A stretch of DNA of 64,000 nt, from assembly GCA_946894095.1 (NCBI GenBank), contig OX335660.1:4903001-4967000 (forward strand), written 5' to 3'. The position numbers and the translations under genes are program-made. Source of the DNA: Incurvaria masculella (lineage: Eukaryota; Arthropoda; Insecta; Lepidoptera; Incurvariidae). Under the pieces are notes generated by a model that saw nothing but the letters and a program-made list of their open reading frames with translations, ran no database searches and was not told the origin of the DNA. Position 1 is the first letter of the stretch; every line of letters begins with the position of its first letter. Positions 28,364-38,644 of the stretch are shown here, in pieces.

Positions 28364-29020
28364 ATGCCAGAAGCAGCACCTGAAATTACCTGGCCTGTGC
28401 GTGATCCTGATGTGGAGGAGGGGGATAAGCTGATTTTGGAACAAGACCGAACACCGCTCAAGGACTTTCTTGGATTGGATGGATATCGTATTGTGAACAT
28501 CAAACATGTGCTTCAGTGGTCAATGAAACTTCAATCAGACCATTCAAAAAAACGTACAGGTGGCGATATATTTTTTACAAAAGAAACATTACAAGGGTTA
28601 GTTAGTACTTTCCATTTTGCTTGTAAAATGTGTTCGTTTACTTGTAAATTTTCGTCAGAACCTCCAAATTCACCAAAAGTAAATGATGCATTTGTTTGGG
28701 GAACACTGAGCTCAGCAAGTTACTGCACTCAATCTTCACATTTGATGAGCATTCTTGATATACCCGCAATGTCTGCATCACGTTTTCGCAAAATAGAAAA
28801 TAAATTGGGAAAAGTGTGGGAACAACAATTTTATGCAGAGATGTTAGAGGCTGGTGCAAAAGAAAAGAAAATTGCTATAAAAAAAGGGCAGATCACTGCA
28901 GATGGAGTACCATGGTTTTCAGTGTATCTAGACGATGGCTGGTCCAGGCGGTCTTATGGCCATGATATGAATGCAGCATCCGGGGCTGCTTGCATAATCG
29001 GAAAAGAAACAAAAAAATGA
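28364..29020 (+). pseudogene. Mutator-like (MULE)/YqaJ element, transposase N-terminal part
   Basis: The frame starts at the ATG in 'gcaaatgccag'. It contains 'GTLSSASYCTQSSHLMSIL', 'MSASRFRKIEN' and 'ADGVPWFSVYLDDGWSRRSY', the pattern of insect proteins that combine a MULE-type DDE core with a YqaJ nuclease. An in-frame TGA at 29018-29020 is followed in the same frame by more conserved sequence ('GIRNKYCF'), so it is a premature stop. These elements transpose by cut-and-paste; this one is degraded. Confidence 0.65.
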
Positions 29021-29134
29021 CTGTTTGTGGGAATTCGTAACAAGTACTGTTTTACTTGTCAATATTATAAAAAGAATGATTTGCCTAACAAATAGCATGT
29101 ATGTTTCCTTAATTATGAGGGCATTTCAACATCC

Positions 29135-29332
29135 ATGGAGGCCGACATAATTGTAGAAGGATTTATGTGTAGCGAAGAAATGCATATTGTGCGCTATTTA
29201 GAGTTTATTGGCGATGGCGATTCCTCAGTATTTGCTCGACTGAGAGAAAGAGTGACATATGGCCGACAAATTAAGGAAATGGAGTGCAAAAATCATGTGT
29301 TGAAAAATTACACCAGCGCTCTCTATTTGTGA
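29135..29332 (+). pseudogene. MULE/YqaJ element, DDE core fragment
   Basis: 'MEADIIVEGFMCSEEMHIVR', 'FIGDGDSSVFARL' and 'ECKNHVLKNY' match the expected second catalytic segment of the same transposase. It continues from 29020 after a damaged stretch and ends at a stop at 29330-29332; a further fragment lies at about 29613-29890. Confidence 0.6.
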
Positions 29333-29612
29333 TTGTAAACAACACCAAGCTTTCTTACAGTGAAAGAAGCTTAATTAAAGCGAATTCGAAAAAAATTAAC
29401 CATGATTGCTCGAATGAACATTATTTACAACAGCACCAGCAAAGATATTTGCGAATTGAGGTCAGACCTACGGAATGGTCCTTTGCATGTTTTCGGTGAA
29501 CATACAGCATGGTAAAGCTATTATTGTAAATGGAAAAAAGCCTTACTGGGGACTCCATTGAGATGGATAAACAAAATATTGATGCTGCAAGAAATTAGTT
29601 ATTTGGTGCCTT

Positions 29613-29890
29613 TTGACTGCAGCGGTAGATTGCATTATAAGGAAAGCGGATCGTTTATTGCACAATGAAACAAACAATGTTGCAGAGAATTTCATGAGCT
29701 TACTTGCGAAATTGAACTGTGGCAAACGAATAGACTTCTCCAAGGGAGGGTCCTTTCAGAGACGAGCTCAGCTGGCCGCACTAACACAAATTTCTGGAAA
29801 TCAGTGGCACAAACGGGCGTGGAAAACTTTTTCCACTTTCAGTCCTGGAAAAAAATTTCAGAGTTACTTGCAAAGATCACGGCAAATAAG
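29613..29890 (+). pseudogene. MULE/YqaJ element, third fragment
   Basis: 'RLLHNETNNVAENFMSLLAK' followed by 'KRIDFSKGGSFQRRAQLAAL' is typical of the region between the DDE core and the YqaJ nuclease. The frame then enters an interspersed repeat at about 29896. Confidence 0.55.
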
Positions 29891-29895
29891 AAAAC

Positions 29896-30187
29896 CGGCC
29901 AAGTACGAGTCACCGTACGAGGTTCCGTACCATCGTACAAGATTAAACACAAAAAAATCACGTTTTTTGAATGGGACCTCCATTTAATTATTTTATTTTA
30001 CCTATTTGTTGTTATAGCAGCAAAATAAAGACACACTCTGTGAAAATTTCAGCTGCCTACCTATTACGGTTCATGAGATACAGCCCTGTGACAGACGGAC
30101 GGACGGACGGATGGACGGACGGACGGACAGACAGCGGAGGCTTAGTAATAGGGTCCCGTTTTTACCCTGTGGGTACGGAACCGTAAA
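29896..30187. repeat. Moth-type interspersed repeat with (GGAC)n core
   Basis: Contains 'ccggccaagtacgagtc', 'ggttccgtacc', then (GGAC)n at about 30094-30128, 'tagggtcccg', 'accctgtgggtacggaacc' and a short A-run. The GGTTCCGTACC/GGTACGGAACC pair is inverted. I know this pattern as abundant in Lepidoptera, which supports the taxonomic call. It splits the MULE/YqaJ gene. Confidence 0.75.
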
Positions 30188-30194
30188 AAACAAG

Positions 30195-30743
30195 TTGAGA
30201 CCTAGAAAAGTTATGTTCAAATGTGTGCGGTCGGACAAAGATTATGGCCAAAATCCTGATGACGTTCTTATAGAGCTTAGCGAAGAAGTCATCAATGAAC
30301 GATGCGATGAAGAATTATTCAAATTAAAAGTTAGCAAAGACCAAATTAAGTTAATTCAAGAACAGACAATTGAGCAACGTGGAAATGTTTCATATGAAAC
30401 GTACAGAGAAAACAGGCTGACTGCATCCCATTTTGGAAAAATTTGCAAACGAAAATTAAGTACACCTTGCCATAACCATGTCAAGTCTATTTTGTACAAA
30501 CCCACATTTAAGTCTGCCGACATAAGTTACGGATTGAATAATGAAGATGTCGCTGTCAGGTTATTTGAACAGAAGTTTCAAAAAAGTGTTGAACCCTGTG
30601 GACTTTTCATTGATCAGGAACATTGCTTTCTGGGTGCGAGTCCTGTCCTGTCAATAATTGAGGTGAAATGTTTTCCTTCAATTTCTAGAAGCAAGGAAAA
30701 GTCAATTCATGAATTCGCTCAAAAAAGCCAAACTTTCCACTAA
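30195..30743 (+). pseudogene. MULE/YqaJ element, YqaJ-like nuclease part
   Basis: Continues the MULE gene after the interspersed repeat. 'YETYRENRLTASHFGKICKR' and 'LGASPVLSIIEVKCFPS' correspond to the YqaJ exonuclease fold (ASPD... EVKCP), but the usual Asp after 'ASP' reads V and the stretch between is shortened, so an active-site residue seems lost. Confidence 0.6.
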
Positions 30744-30881
30744 AACTTGTTAATGGAGAATTACAAATAAATAAAAACCCCAATTATTTTTATCAAATTC
30801 AAGGTCAACTAATGGTTACCAGAGTAGAAAAGTGTTATTTCAGCTCTGTGCCTTCGGCTTGACCTTTCGGAGATTAACTAG

Positions 30882-31100
30882 TGTTAGCGACTAGTGTTAA
30901 AAATTGGAACTACGTCTTCGCTGCGATTGGTTGACGATGTTGTGAAGTGAGGAACAGTCTGATCATGTGTGGGTGTGCGGTGGAACTTCACTTCGGTTCG
31001 GGACGCGTTGGGAGTAGGAGCTCGTTACTGAATGTTTTTCTTTGTCGAATAAACACTTTTGTTACACATTTTATTACTTTGCTCTCTTCTCGTACCTAAA
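30882..31100 (+). repeat. Gypsy 5' LTR
   Basis: Begins TGTTAGCGACTAG and ends CGTACCTAAA. 'gtcgaataaacacttttg' holds a poly(A) signal. Identical by eye to 34444-34662. Confidence 0.9.
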
Positions 31101-31225
31101 ATCAGAAGTGGGATGGTGCTTTTACGTCCACTTGATTGGCATTCTGAAAAAAAAAAAACAATCAAAAGTGTTCATTCAGTGCAGAGCGTGGGTTAGTTCC
31201 GCCGTCCGCGCGTGAATAAATAAAG

Positions 31226-32020
31226 ATGGCCGATCGCGGTCGACGTCGCGAACGCGAGCGTTCACTCGATCGTACTCGTAATATAACGCCGGATAGTGAG
31301 TTGCGACAACAAATGCAGTTGATCCTGTCGCGACTAAATGCGTTGGAAGATCGATCTGCGCCAGCGACGGTATCGAAATCAAAATCGCCGCGAACGCGGA
31401 CTCCGTCGCGTGCGTCCCCAACGACGACCACGCCAGTAGGTACGCCACCTAATGGCCGAGCGATTCGTCCTGTTGATCATGACCGCGACACCGATCTTGT
31501 CTTTCTATCGAAGGCATCACACGTAAGTCGAAAAGATAATGTGTCTCGTCGTGACCCATTCCCTTCGCCGAGGGTTAAATCGGAAGAGCCAAGTGCTACT
31601 GAGCAAATAGTGAGTGCGATTCGATCTATCAATTCAACAACAGCGGTAAGATTGAACCATGCATACTACATCTCAAATTTCGATCCCGACTTTCACGACA
31701 TAGATGTTTGGTGTAAAGAGGTAGATCGCGCTAGAACAACTAACAATTGGAGCGATAATTAATGTTTGTCGCGCATAGGTAACTGCCTTAAAGGCGACGC
31801 TCGAACATGGCTAAACGAGTGGGTAACGAACGACCGTAGTTGGACAAATTTTAAAATTGAATTCAAATCCCTATGTCCTAGAAAACCAGACATAGCCAAT
31901 ATTTTATTTGAAGTCATGTCAACAAACTCCGACAAGTACTCAAGTTACGCAGACTACGCACGCCGTTCGTTACTCAGATTACGCATTTGTGTCAGGGTTA
32001 AGTGCAGGGCGTACAATTAG
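31226..32020 (+). pseudogene. Gypsy gag with a premature stop
   Basis: The frame starts 'MADRGRRRERERSLDRTR', with a basic/serine-rich N-terminus, then 'SNFDPDFHDIDVWCKEVDRA'. A TAA at 31760-31762 interrupts it; the same frame resumes with 'SRIGNCLKGDARTWLNEWV', a capsid-type gag motif, so this looks like a single nonsense change. After about 31960 the sequence is joined to pol (deletion junction between about 31960 and 32040) and the frame stops at 32018-32020. Zinc knuckles are absent, presumably lost in the deletion. Confidence 0.8.
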
Positions 32021-32040
32021 CCAAGGTCAGGTACAGCCGA

Positions 32041-33958
32041 GCGCGGGCAAGGTCAGAGCACTTCTCGAGGCACCGACACCTCAAAACGTAAAGCAGGTTC
32101 GGCAATTCTTAGGTTTAGCTAGTTACTTCCGCAAGTATATACCTGGATTTGCCGCAAAGACTAACGTGATTTCAAATCTTACAAAGAAGGACGTACCCTT
32201 TCATTGGGGTAGCGAACAGGAACGGGTTAGACAAGAAATTGTTGAACATTTAACGACTGAGCCAGCACTTGCTATCTATGATCCGAACTTGCCAACCGAA
32301 GTACATACGGATGCTAGCTCAAGGGGTTATGGGGCTGTACTCTTACAAATGCATGAGAATGGCAATAAAAAAGCGGTAGCTTACTTTAGTAAGGTAACTA
32401 AGGGTGCTGAACCACGGTACCACTCTTACGAACTAGAGACTATGGCCGTAGTTAAGGCCTTAGAGCATTTTCGGCACTATCTCGTCGGTTTATTGTTTAC
32501 AGTGGTAACAGACTGTAATGCTCTAAAATTAACCCAAAAAAAGAAAGACTTACTACCGAGGGTAGCTAGGTGGTGGATTTATCTTCAAGACTTTGATTTT
32601 TCACTCGAATACCGTAAAGGAACCTTTATGGCTCACGCTGATTATCTCAGTCGTAATGCCGTTAATATGTGTCGTGTACAAAAGCCTCAAAACTGGGCTC
32701 AAATTGCACAATCTGGTGACGAAGAAACGCAGATTCTAATTCAGAGACTGACTGACGGACAGCTTGACTCTAATCAATACGTGCAGAAGAATGATCTTTT
32801 GTATTACAAATACTCTCCAGTAGGTGAAGAGTCAAGATTACTGTGCTTTATTCCAAAGGGCAATAGGCTCAGTTTACTTCGTGTATTCCACGATGAGCAT
32901 GAACACCCAGGGGTAGAAAAAACCATTGATCTCATACTTAGACATTTTTGGTTTCCGGGTATGAAAGCTTTTGTAAAAAAATATGTAGCTCATTGTGTCA
33001 TCTGTTTGCTGCACAAGAAAGTGCCAAGAGCCCCTTCGCAACCTATTCATTCATGGGAAAAGCCCAATTCACCTTTCGAGACACTTCATGTAGACGCATT
33101 GGGTCCCTTGCCGATGTCCAATGGGTATCGATATGTTTTAATTTAATTGTAGTTGATTCATTTTCAAAATTCTGTCTATTGTATAATATGTACAAACAAG
33201 ATGCGCAAGAACTCAAGACCGTTCTCACCAATGCCATTTCCCCGTTTGGAGCTCCTAAGCTAATCGTTGCTGATCGTGGTCGAATGTTCCAAAGCGCCGA
33301 GTTTCTCAATTGGTCAGCCGAGTTAGGCTGTGAAGTACATCTGATAACACCAGGGATGCACCAATCAAATGGGCAAGTCGAGAGGTACTGTCGCACGCTA
33401 CTGAACATGATACGGATCGAATGTAATCACTGTCAGAATGAGTGGAGTGATGTCATGTGGAAGCTACAGTTGGTTATAAATATTACAAAACAGAAAACCA
33501 CCCAACGTTCGCCTCTAAACTTATTGGTAGGATTGGATGCAGCTACACCTGCGATACGTCGACTCATTCGTGATGTATCTTTGGAAGGAAGTCATCCCAA
33601 TCGTGAAGCTCTCCGCGAGATGAGCAGACAGCGAGTGTCCGAACGCCTTAAGCGAAACCAGAAGAAACAAGATGAAACTGTAAATGAAGGCCGCACTACA
33701 CCGCGGGCCTTCCCTGTTAACTCATTTGTTTTTGTCGCTAAAAGTTCACAGTCAAGCGGTAAGCTGGACTCTGGGATGCGCGGACCTTACCGTGTATTGA
33801 AGGCGCTTCCCTGTGGAAGATACGAGCTTCAACTACTGGCCGGCTCGTACGGAAAGTCCACGCAGGCGGCGGCTGAATTTATGATTCCGTGGCGAGGCGA
33901 GTGGACTCCGGAGGCGTGTGCCGCTTATTTTGATGGTGAGCAGACCTCACACCTGTAG
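32041..33958 (+). pseudogene. Gypsy pol remnant: RNase H and integrase, frameshifted
   Basis: Starts in the RT thumb/connection ('VRQFLGLASYFRKYIPGFA'), then RNase H ('HTDASSRGYGAVLLQ', 'YHSYELETMAVVKALEHFR'), an integrase zinc finger (H..H 'HDEHEHPGVEKT', C..C 'HCVICLLHK') and integrase core with Asp in 'HVDALGP'. Near 33145 a two-base shift moves the reading to the next frame, where the second Asp ('VADRGRMF') and the Glu ('SNGQVERYCRT') follow. The frame ends at TAG 33956-33958, inside the first hairpins of the repeat array. RT catalytic YxDD and protease are absent. Confidence 0.85.
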
Positions 33959-34205
33959 GCAGACCCTACACGAGAGCAGACCTCTCACTTACCTGTGAGC
34001 AGACCTCACACCTGTAGGCAGACCCTACACGAGAGCAGACCTCTCACTTACCTGTGAGCAGACCTCACACCTGTAGGCAGACCCTACACGAGAGCAGACC
34101 TCTCATTTATTTGTGAGCAGACCTCAAACCTGTAGGCAGACCCTACGTGAGAGCAGACCTCTCATTTCTTTGTGAGCAGACCTCACACCGTTGGGCAGAC
34201 CCTAC
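33936..34205 (+). repeat. Array of about 14 mini-hairpins with constant CAGAC loop
   Basis: Repeats of a 59-bp unit, each holding three 15-nt hairpins: GTGAG-CAGAC-CTCAC, GTAGG-CAGAC-CCTAC and GAGAG-CAGAC-CTCTC. Starts are at about 33936, 33955, 33972, 33995, 34014, 34031, 34054, 34073, 34090, 34113, 34132, 34150, 34172 and 34191. Stems differ but stay paired; the loop never changes. One stem has a mismatch (34113) and the last is imperfect. The array sits between integrase and the 3' LTR. Confidence 0.9.
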
Positions 34206-34275
34206 ACACAATTTTTGCGCGCCTGCGCGCATATTGTTGGTAGTCCTTACTGACGCATTATGTTTGTCTCCATAG
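33936..34275 (+). other. Putative intron at the end of gypsy pol
   Basis: A donor-like G|GTGAGC at 33935/33936 and an acceptor 'tttgtctccatag' ending at 34275 would splice pol in phase to a short acidic/serine-rich tail (34276-34385, ending '...GTVEEL' before TAA). Alternatively the tail is read from its own ATG at 34260. The whole hairpin array would be inside the intron. This is a prediction from splice-site sequence only. Confidence 0.4.
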
Positions 34276-34385
34276 GTGCGGACACTGATAGTGAAGAGAT
34301 CGAGTCCACCGCTGGTCCAGTAGCTGCCGAAGGTCAAGACTCATCTCAGCCTGCCTCCTCACGTGGCACCGTCGAGGAGCTCTAA
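34260..34385 (+). CDS. Short acidic C-terminal exon or 41-aa ORF of the gypsy element
   Basis: The frame 'GADTDSEEIESTAGPVAAEG' continues to TAA at 34383-34385. Its composition (Asp, Glu, Ser, Pro) is that of retroelement pol tails. It could be the last pol exon or a separate small ORF from ATG 34260. Confidence 0.4.
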   Translation: MFVSIGADTDSEEIESTAGPVAAEGQDSSQPASSRGTVEEL

Positions 34386-34443
34386 GCCAGAGAGTCATAA
34401 ACAAGAAAGGGGAACGAGGACGTCCCCCTGTCAGGAGAGGCCG

Positions 34444-34662
34444 TGTTAGCGACTAGTGTTAAAAATTGGAACTACGTCTTCGCTGCGATTGGTTGACGAT
34501 GTTGTGAAGTGAGGAACAGTCTGATCATGTGTGGGTGTGCGGTGGAACTTCACTTCGGTTCGGGACGCGTTGGGAGTAGGAGCTCGTTACTGAATGTTTT
34601 TCTTTGTCGAATAAACACTTTTGTTACACATTTTATTACTTTGCTCTCTTCTCGTACCTAAA
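34444..34662 (+). repeat. Gypsy 3' LTR
   Basis: Direct repeat of 30882-31100. Purine-rich 'caggagagg' lies just before it as the likely polypurine tract. Confidence 0.9.
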
Positions 34663-34667
34663 ACTAG

Positions 34668-35274
34668 CATACCTAAAGCACTCGAGTTACTCGCACCTAG
34701 GTACCTAGCTTGTTCTGTGAGCTAGCGCCGCGTTACGTGGCAACCCGCCGGGCGGGGTGTGGCGGCAGGGCGCGGGGGCGAGGGGAGCGCTCGCGCCGTC
34801 TCCTCAGTACGCTGTCATTTGCTGACGAAGCTCACGTGTTTCTTTCTACCGCCCAAAAGAAAAAGAAAAAACGCTGTTGTAGCGTTCGAAGAAGTGTTTA
34901 GCTTACCATTGTTTATCGTGGTATAAGTGCATCATACACATCGTGGGAAGGTAAGCTTTATTCACTTCACTAGGGTAGTTTGGTCTGTGAGTGAAAGGAA
35001 ACATCAAGAGAGTGTTTCGCCATTAGCAAAGAGGTCTTTATTTCAGCACAACCATCTAAGTTCAACGTTTGTAGATTTCTCCTCATCTTCCAATATATCC
35101 TGATGCTAGGCGCAGCCAAACAGCTCACTAGCAAAAAGGATTAGACGGCTAAACAACTCGGCTCGCTTTCCGGAGCCGGACGGCTCGTGAGCCGCAGCCG
35201 CAGCCGTGCGACCCGCGAGCCGCAGCCGCAGCCGCAGCCGCAGTCGTGCGTCTCGCGAGCCGCAGCCGAATGTC
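34668..35274. other. GC-rich spacer with (GCAGCC)n
   Basis: 34730-34810 is CpG-rich ('gccgggcggggtgtggcgg') and followed by a donor-like 'gaag|gtaagc' near 34950; it could be a promoter or 5' exon of a host gene, but nothing more supports it. 35178-35270 is a (GCAGCC)n-like simple repeat directly outside the Harbinger element. Confidence 0.4.
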
Positions 35275-35515
35275 TTAGGCTTCATACGCACTATGCGGTT
35301 ACCCGCAATGCGGCTAGCCGTCCGGCTGACCGCAAGTACAATTATGTACGTAATATTCATTTCTATGCGCACTGCGATGCGGCTGCCCGCAGACCGCTCC
35401 GGTCGCTCGGAGTGCTGCGGCCCGAGTGACGGCCACCCGCACGGTTGCTATACGCACTGTGCGGCTCAGTTTGCGGCTGCCCGCCTTTGAGTGTGCACGT
35501 GGTACGTCTGCTAAA

Positions 35516-37399
35516 ATGGAATTCGATACCGAAAAATTTATCATCGAAATCCAGAGTCGGCCAGCAATTTGGAACACCAAATTACCAGAGTATTCTGATA
35601 GAATATTAAAACAAAGAGCATGGGAAGAGTTAGTGCATATTTATCACGGTACGGAATTGACAAAGGAAGAAAAACAAAAACTAGGTAATTATCAAAATCA
35701 TTTTATTTAAATGTAATTATCCTGCCATTCTACCCTCCCTTCATGCATAAAATATTCTGCAAATAATTCTCGATATCCGAAAGCAGTTCTATTGTTTCTT
35801 CGCACGTTATCTCGAGCAATAGTTTCAGTTAGTGGATTACTTAATGAGTCTCTAAAAGAATATCCGTCTCTGTCTCTTACAAAGTTGTGTAAAATGCAAG
35901 CAGACTTAATAATATCACTAACTAAATCGATGTGAACATTAATTGGTCTGTGAAAAATGCGCCACTTATTCGCAAGTATGCCAAAAGTACATTCAATGTA
36001 ACGTCTAGCCACACAAAGTCTATAATTGAATATTCTTTTTGTAATATTTAAATTATTTCTCGGATAAGGGCGCATCATACTCGTACTTAAAGCAAATGCC
36101 TCGTCTCCTACAAAAACGAAGGGAAAACAAGTTGCATTGTTTCCTGAAATAGGTGCTGGTTCAGGAATGTTCAAGCGGTTCTCTTGAATTTTTTTATAAA
36201 AGTTTGAGTTTTGAAAGATTGCTGAGTCACCGAATCTTCCATATGCTCCAACATCAATCATCACAAATTTGTAGTTGCTGTCACAAATTGCTAGCAATAC
36301 CAAAGAAAAATATCCTTTATAATTGAAGCACATTGATCCACTATTGTTAGGTGCTATAATTCTAATATGTTTTCCGTCACAAGCACCTATACAGTTTGGA
36401 AAATGTGCTCTAGTAGAGAAACCATTTGCAATTTGAAGCCACATATCTTTGGTTGGTTGTGGTAGGCATATATTTTTTAAGCAAAACCATATAGCTGCAC
36501 ATACTTCTCGAACTATTTCGGCGATAGTACTAATTCCAATCTTAAACATATAATGCAATTCTGCGAATGAACACCCTGTCGCCAAATATCTGAAACAATG
36601 TTTTTTTCTAGGTTTGAGTATTCAAAAAAAATGGAGAAATATTCGCGACTGTTTTGTGAAGGCCCATAAAGCGAAAGAGACTAAGAGCGGATCAGCGGCA
36701 AAAAAAAAGACTTCATATGTTTTCTACGATAGTTTGTTATTTTTAAAAGATACTGTAACTGTCAATAGCACAACGGGGAATGTAACTACAGAAAATGAAG
36801 ATGGTAACACAGCTATGCAAAATGAAGAAACACTTCCATCAAATATTTCATGGGCACCAAAGAGAAGCAAGAAAAATAATAATGATGATCTTATCGGTAG
36901 AGAGTTAGTCGGGGCCTTGAATAGAAATTTAGAAAGAAAGAGTGTTGAAGATGACGACGATCGCCTCTTTTTCTTGTCTCTAGTAAAAGAATTTAAAAAA
37001 ATTCCAGAGCATATGCAAATGCAAAGTAAATTAGATATTTTAAAGGTAATTAGAGATGCGCAGATTTCCAATTATTCGAACATTGATTATCCAAGGCCTA
37101 ATTCTTACCGGGGATATCAAACGTCACATTATTCTGGTAATAGTCCCTATTCTCACCGTACAAACTTCTCGGAGGTTGGACGAGGGAATACCCATCATGG
37201 ATATCAAACGGCACAATATTCAGGAAGTAATGTCTACATGCAGCCTGTGCAGTCTTCGGAGTTTGGACGAGACACGTCTCAAGAAATTGTGAGGAATCCG
37301 ACGAATGCACAATCGCCAGTTTCAACTGTTGAAAGCGAAAAATCTCAGAATAGTGATTATCTGGAACTTTTTAATTCCATCACTGACGATGATGCTTGA
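35516..37399 (+). CDS. Harbinger MADF accessory protein, two exons
   Basis: Exon 1 35516-35684 starts 'MEFDTEKFIIEIQSRPAIWN', a MADF domain opening. Donor gtaatt at 35685; acceptor 'tttttttctag' to 36611. Exon 2 36612-37399 completes the domain in phase ('KKWRNIRDCFVKAHKAKE', 'SYVFYDSLLFLKD'), then a linker and the C-terminal 'DDRLFFLSLVKEFKKIPEHM' motif that follows MADF domains in Harbinger and BESS proteins. The intron contains the antisense transposase exon 2, so the two genes interleave. About 318 aa, no breaks. Partner proteins of this kind bind the termini and carry the transposase to the nucleus. Confidence 0.88.
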
Positions 37400-37752
37400 A
37401 ATGTGTACCTACATTATTTTAATAAAAATTTAATTATAAATATTTATTTTACTTACCGTAGCACTATTATTAACTTTGCTTCCGGTTTAATACTATTGCG
37501 AAATTGTGTGTCTTGCTTCGTTATAAATGTTTTTAAAATGTTCAATAATTCTTCAAACGTTTTTATGCTCATTCTAGTAAATCCGAAAAACTTATCTTCA
37601 TATTTTTTTAGTTCTTCGAAAAATATTTCAAAGTGCTTGCTCTCATCTCGTGTTTGCAAATAAGGATGCACCCAGTACTTCTTTCTTTGTTTTTTCTTCT
37701 TTACGTAACGTGTGTAAATGTAGTAAATAGCTGCAACTTCGTCCACGTCCAT
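35707..37752 (-). CDS. Harbinger DDE transposase, two exons
   Basis: Minus-strand exon 1 37752-37457 ('MDVDEVAAIYYIYTRYVKKK'), donor gtaagt; exon 2 36589-35707 after 'gtttcag', in phase. About 390 aa. Core motifs: 'IGACDGKHIRIIAP' (first Asp), 'VFVGDEAFALSTSMM' (second Asp) and 'RRYIECTFGIL' (Glu), plus 'DIIKSACILHNFVRDRDG'. Start at 37752 is chosen because upstream residues come from the terminal repeat. No stop or frameshift. Only partly similar to the transposase at 20823-23262, so the two are different families. Confidence 0.9.
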
Positions 37753-37978
37753 CTTTGAAATGGATCGATATGACCGCAAATCGCAACGGTTCTTCAACCG
37801 CACGATGCGGTTGCGAATGCGACTGCCCGCGATCCGGCTGGCCGCATTCGCAACCGCATCCTGCGGTCAGCCGGACGGCTAGCCGCATTGCGGGTAACCG
37901 CATAGTGCGTATGGGCCCTTACGATCCGTGGACAAGTCTTTGCCCACAGTACTACAAGTGCTACTCTTTCTGCTTCAG

Positions 37979-38508
37979 ATGACGCAAGTTGCATCATTTA
38001 TCACCTTGGGAGAACTATTAGAAGAAACCACCGGGACGGAGGAAGAAAACGTGATCCTTGAAAGGATAAAGCTCTTGGCACAGGAATGCCTCCCGGAAGG
38101 CTGGACCACTTGGAGCGTGACGCAGTCATACAAGGAAGAAGTGTTTGGGGAACAAGAAGACCCCCAGGTCCTCAATAAACTGAGATTCTGCCTGCCAGTG
38201 GATGGGCTGGCGAGGGCTTTTTTCCAATCGCGACGCGCCTCTCAAAAAAGGGCTTCCGCGACATCAAGCTCAAAATGCTTGATTGGGCGTTTACAAGGCC
38301 TTTAATAGTTAGCCCTCCAGACATTTGCAACCTCATAAGAGGTTCTGCTGCTGCGACAGAGTCGTTAAACCGGGTGGTAAGACAACAGAAGATGTCAAGG
38401 CGCGAAGCGGACCGGGCTCTTTTGCTCGACCCAGAGGAGGAAGTGGCACCAAGAAAACGACGTAGCTCATCCATCTCTGGTTCGGGGCTTTTGTGTTACG
38501 GCATTTGA
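37979..38508 (+). pseudogene. Unrecognised transposon-type coding relic
   Basis: After 'ctttctgcttcag|atg' (acceptor-like) the frame reads 'LLEETTGTEEENVILERIKL', 'LAQECLPEGWTTWSVTQSYK' and 'LNKLRFCLPVDGLARAFF' to 38305. A second frame (38275-38508), 'RPLIVSPPDICNLIRGSAAA' then a basic tail, probably follows after a frame change. The style resembles gag-like or accessory proteins of insect transposons, but I cannot name it. Confidence 0.35.
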
Positions 38509-38644
38509 AAAAAAATCCATATTTTTTGGAAATATCTATTCCCTAAATATAAAGAGAAAGTTTGTGAAATATGTGTTTTTTTCAAATGTAAAAAAATAAG
38601 GACAAATTTGTACTTCAGCATTTGTTTTATTGTATATTATACTT

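Larger units (their letters stand above)
30882..34662 (+). mobile_element. Internally deleted Ty3/gypsy retrotransposon with identical LTRs
   Basis: 3781 bp with 219-bp LTRs (30882-31100, 34444-34662) that I read as identical, flanked by the 5-bp duplication actag (30877-30881, 34663-34667). The interior carries gag, then jumps directly to the RT connection/RNase H and integrase; protease and the RT palm are missing. There is also a nonsense codon in gag and a frameshift in integrase. A non-autonomous but recently moved copy, presumably driven by full-length relatives. Confidence 0.9.
35278..37918. mobile_element. PIF/Harbinger transposon 2, apparently complete
   Basis: 2641 bp flanked by TTA duplications (35275-35277, 37919-37921). 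After a few variable bases, the ends share CATACGCACTATGCGGTTAC and continue as inverted repeats for about 50 bp, themselves made of short GCGG/CCGC palindromes. Both genes are open: transposase (minus) and MADF protein (plus). A good candidate for an autonomous copy. Confidence 0.92.

Noticed and set aside
30094..30128. (GGAC)n as a telomere- or satellite-type repeat
   Set aside because: It is the internal core of an interspersed repeat with inverted flanks, not an independent array.
33936..34205. CRISPR-like repeat array
   Set aside because: Eukaryotic context, no variable spacers of constant length, units tied to a retrotransposon.
34143..34337. Minus-strand frame across the hairpin array
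   Set aside because: Reads through low-complexity hairpin repeats; no supporting signals.
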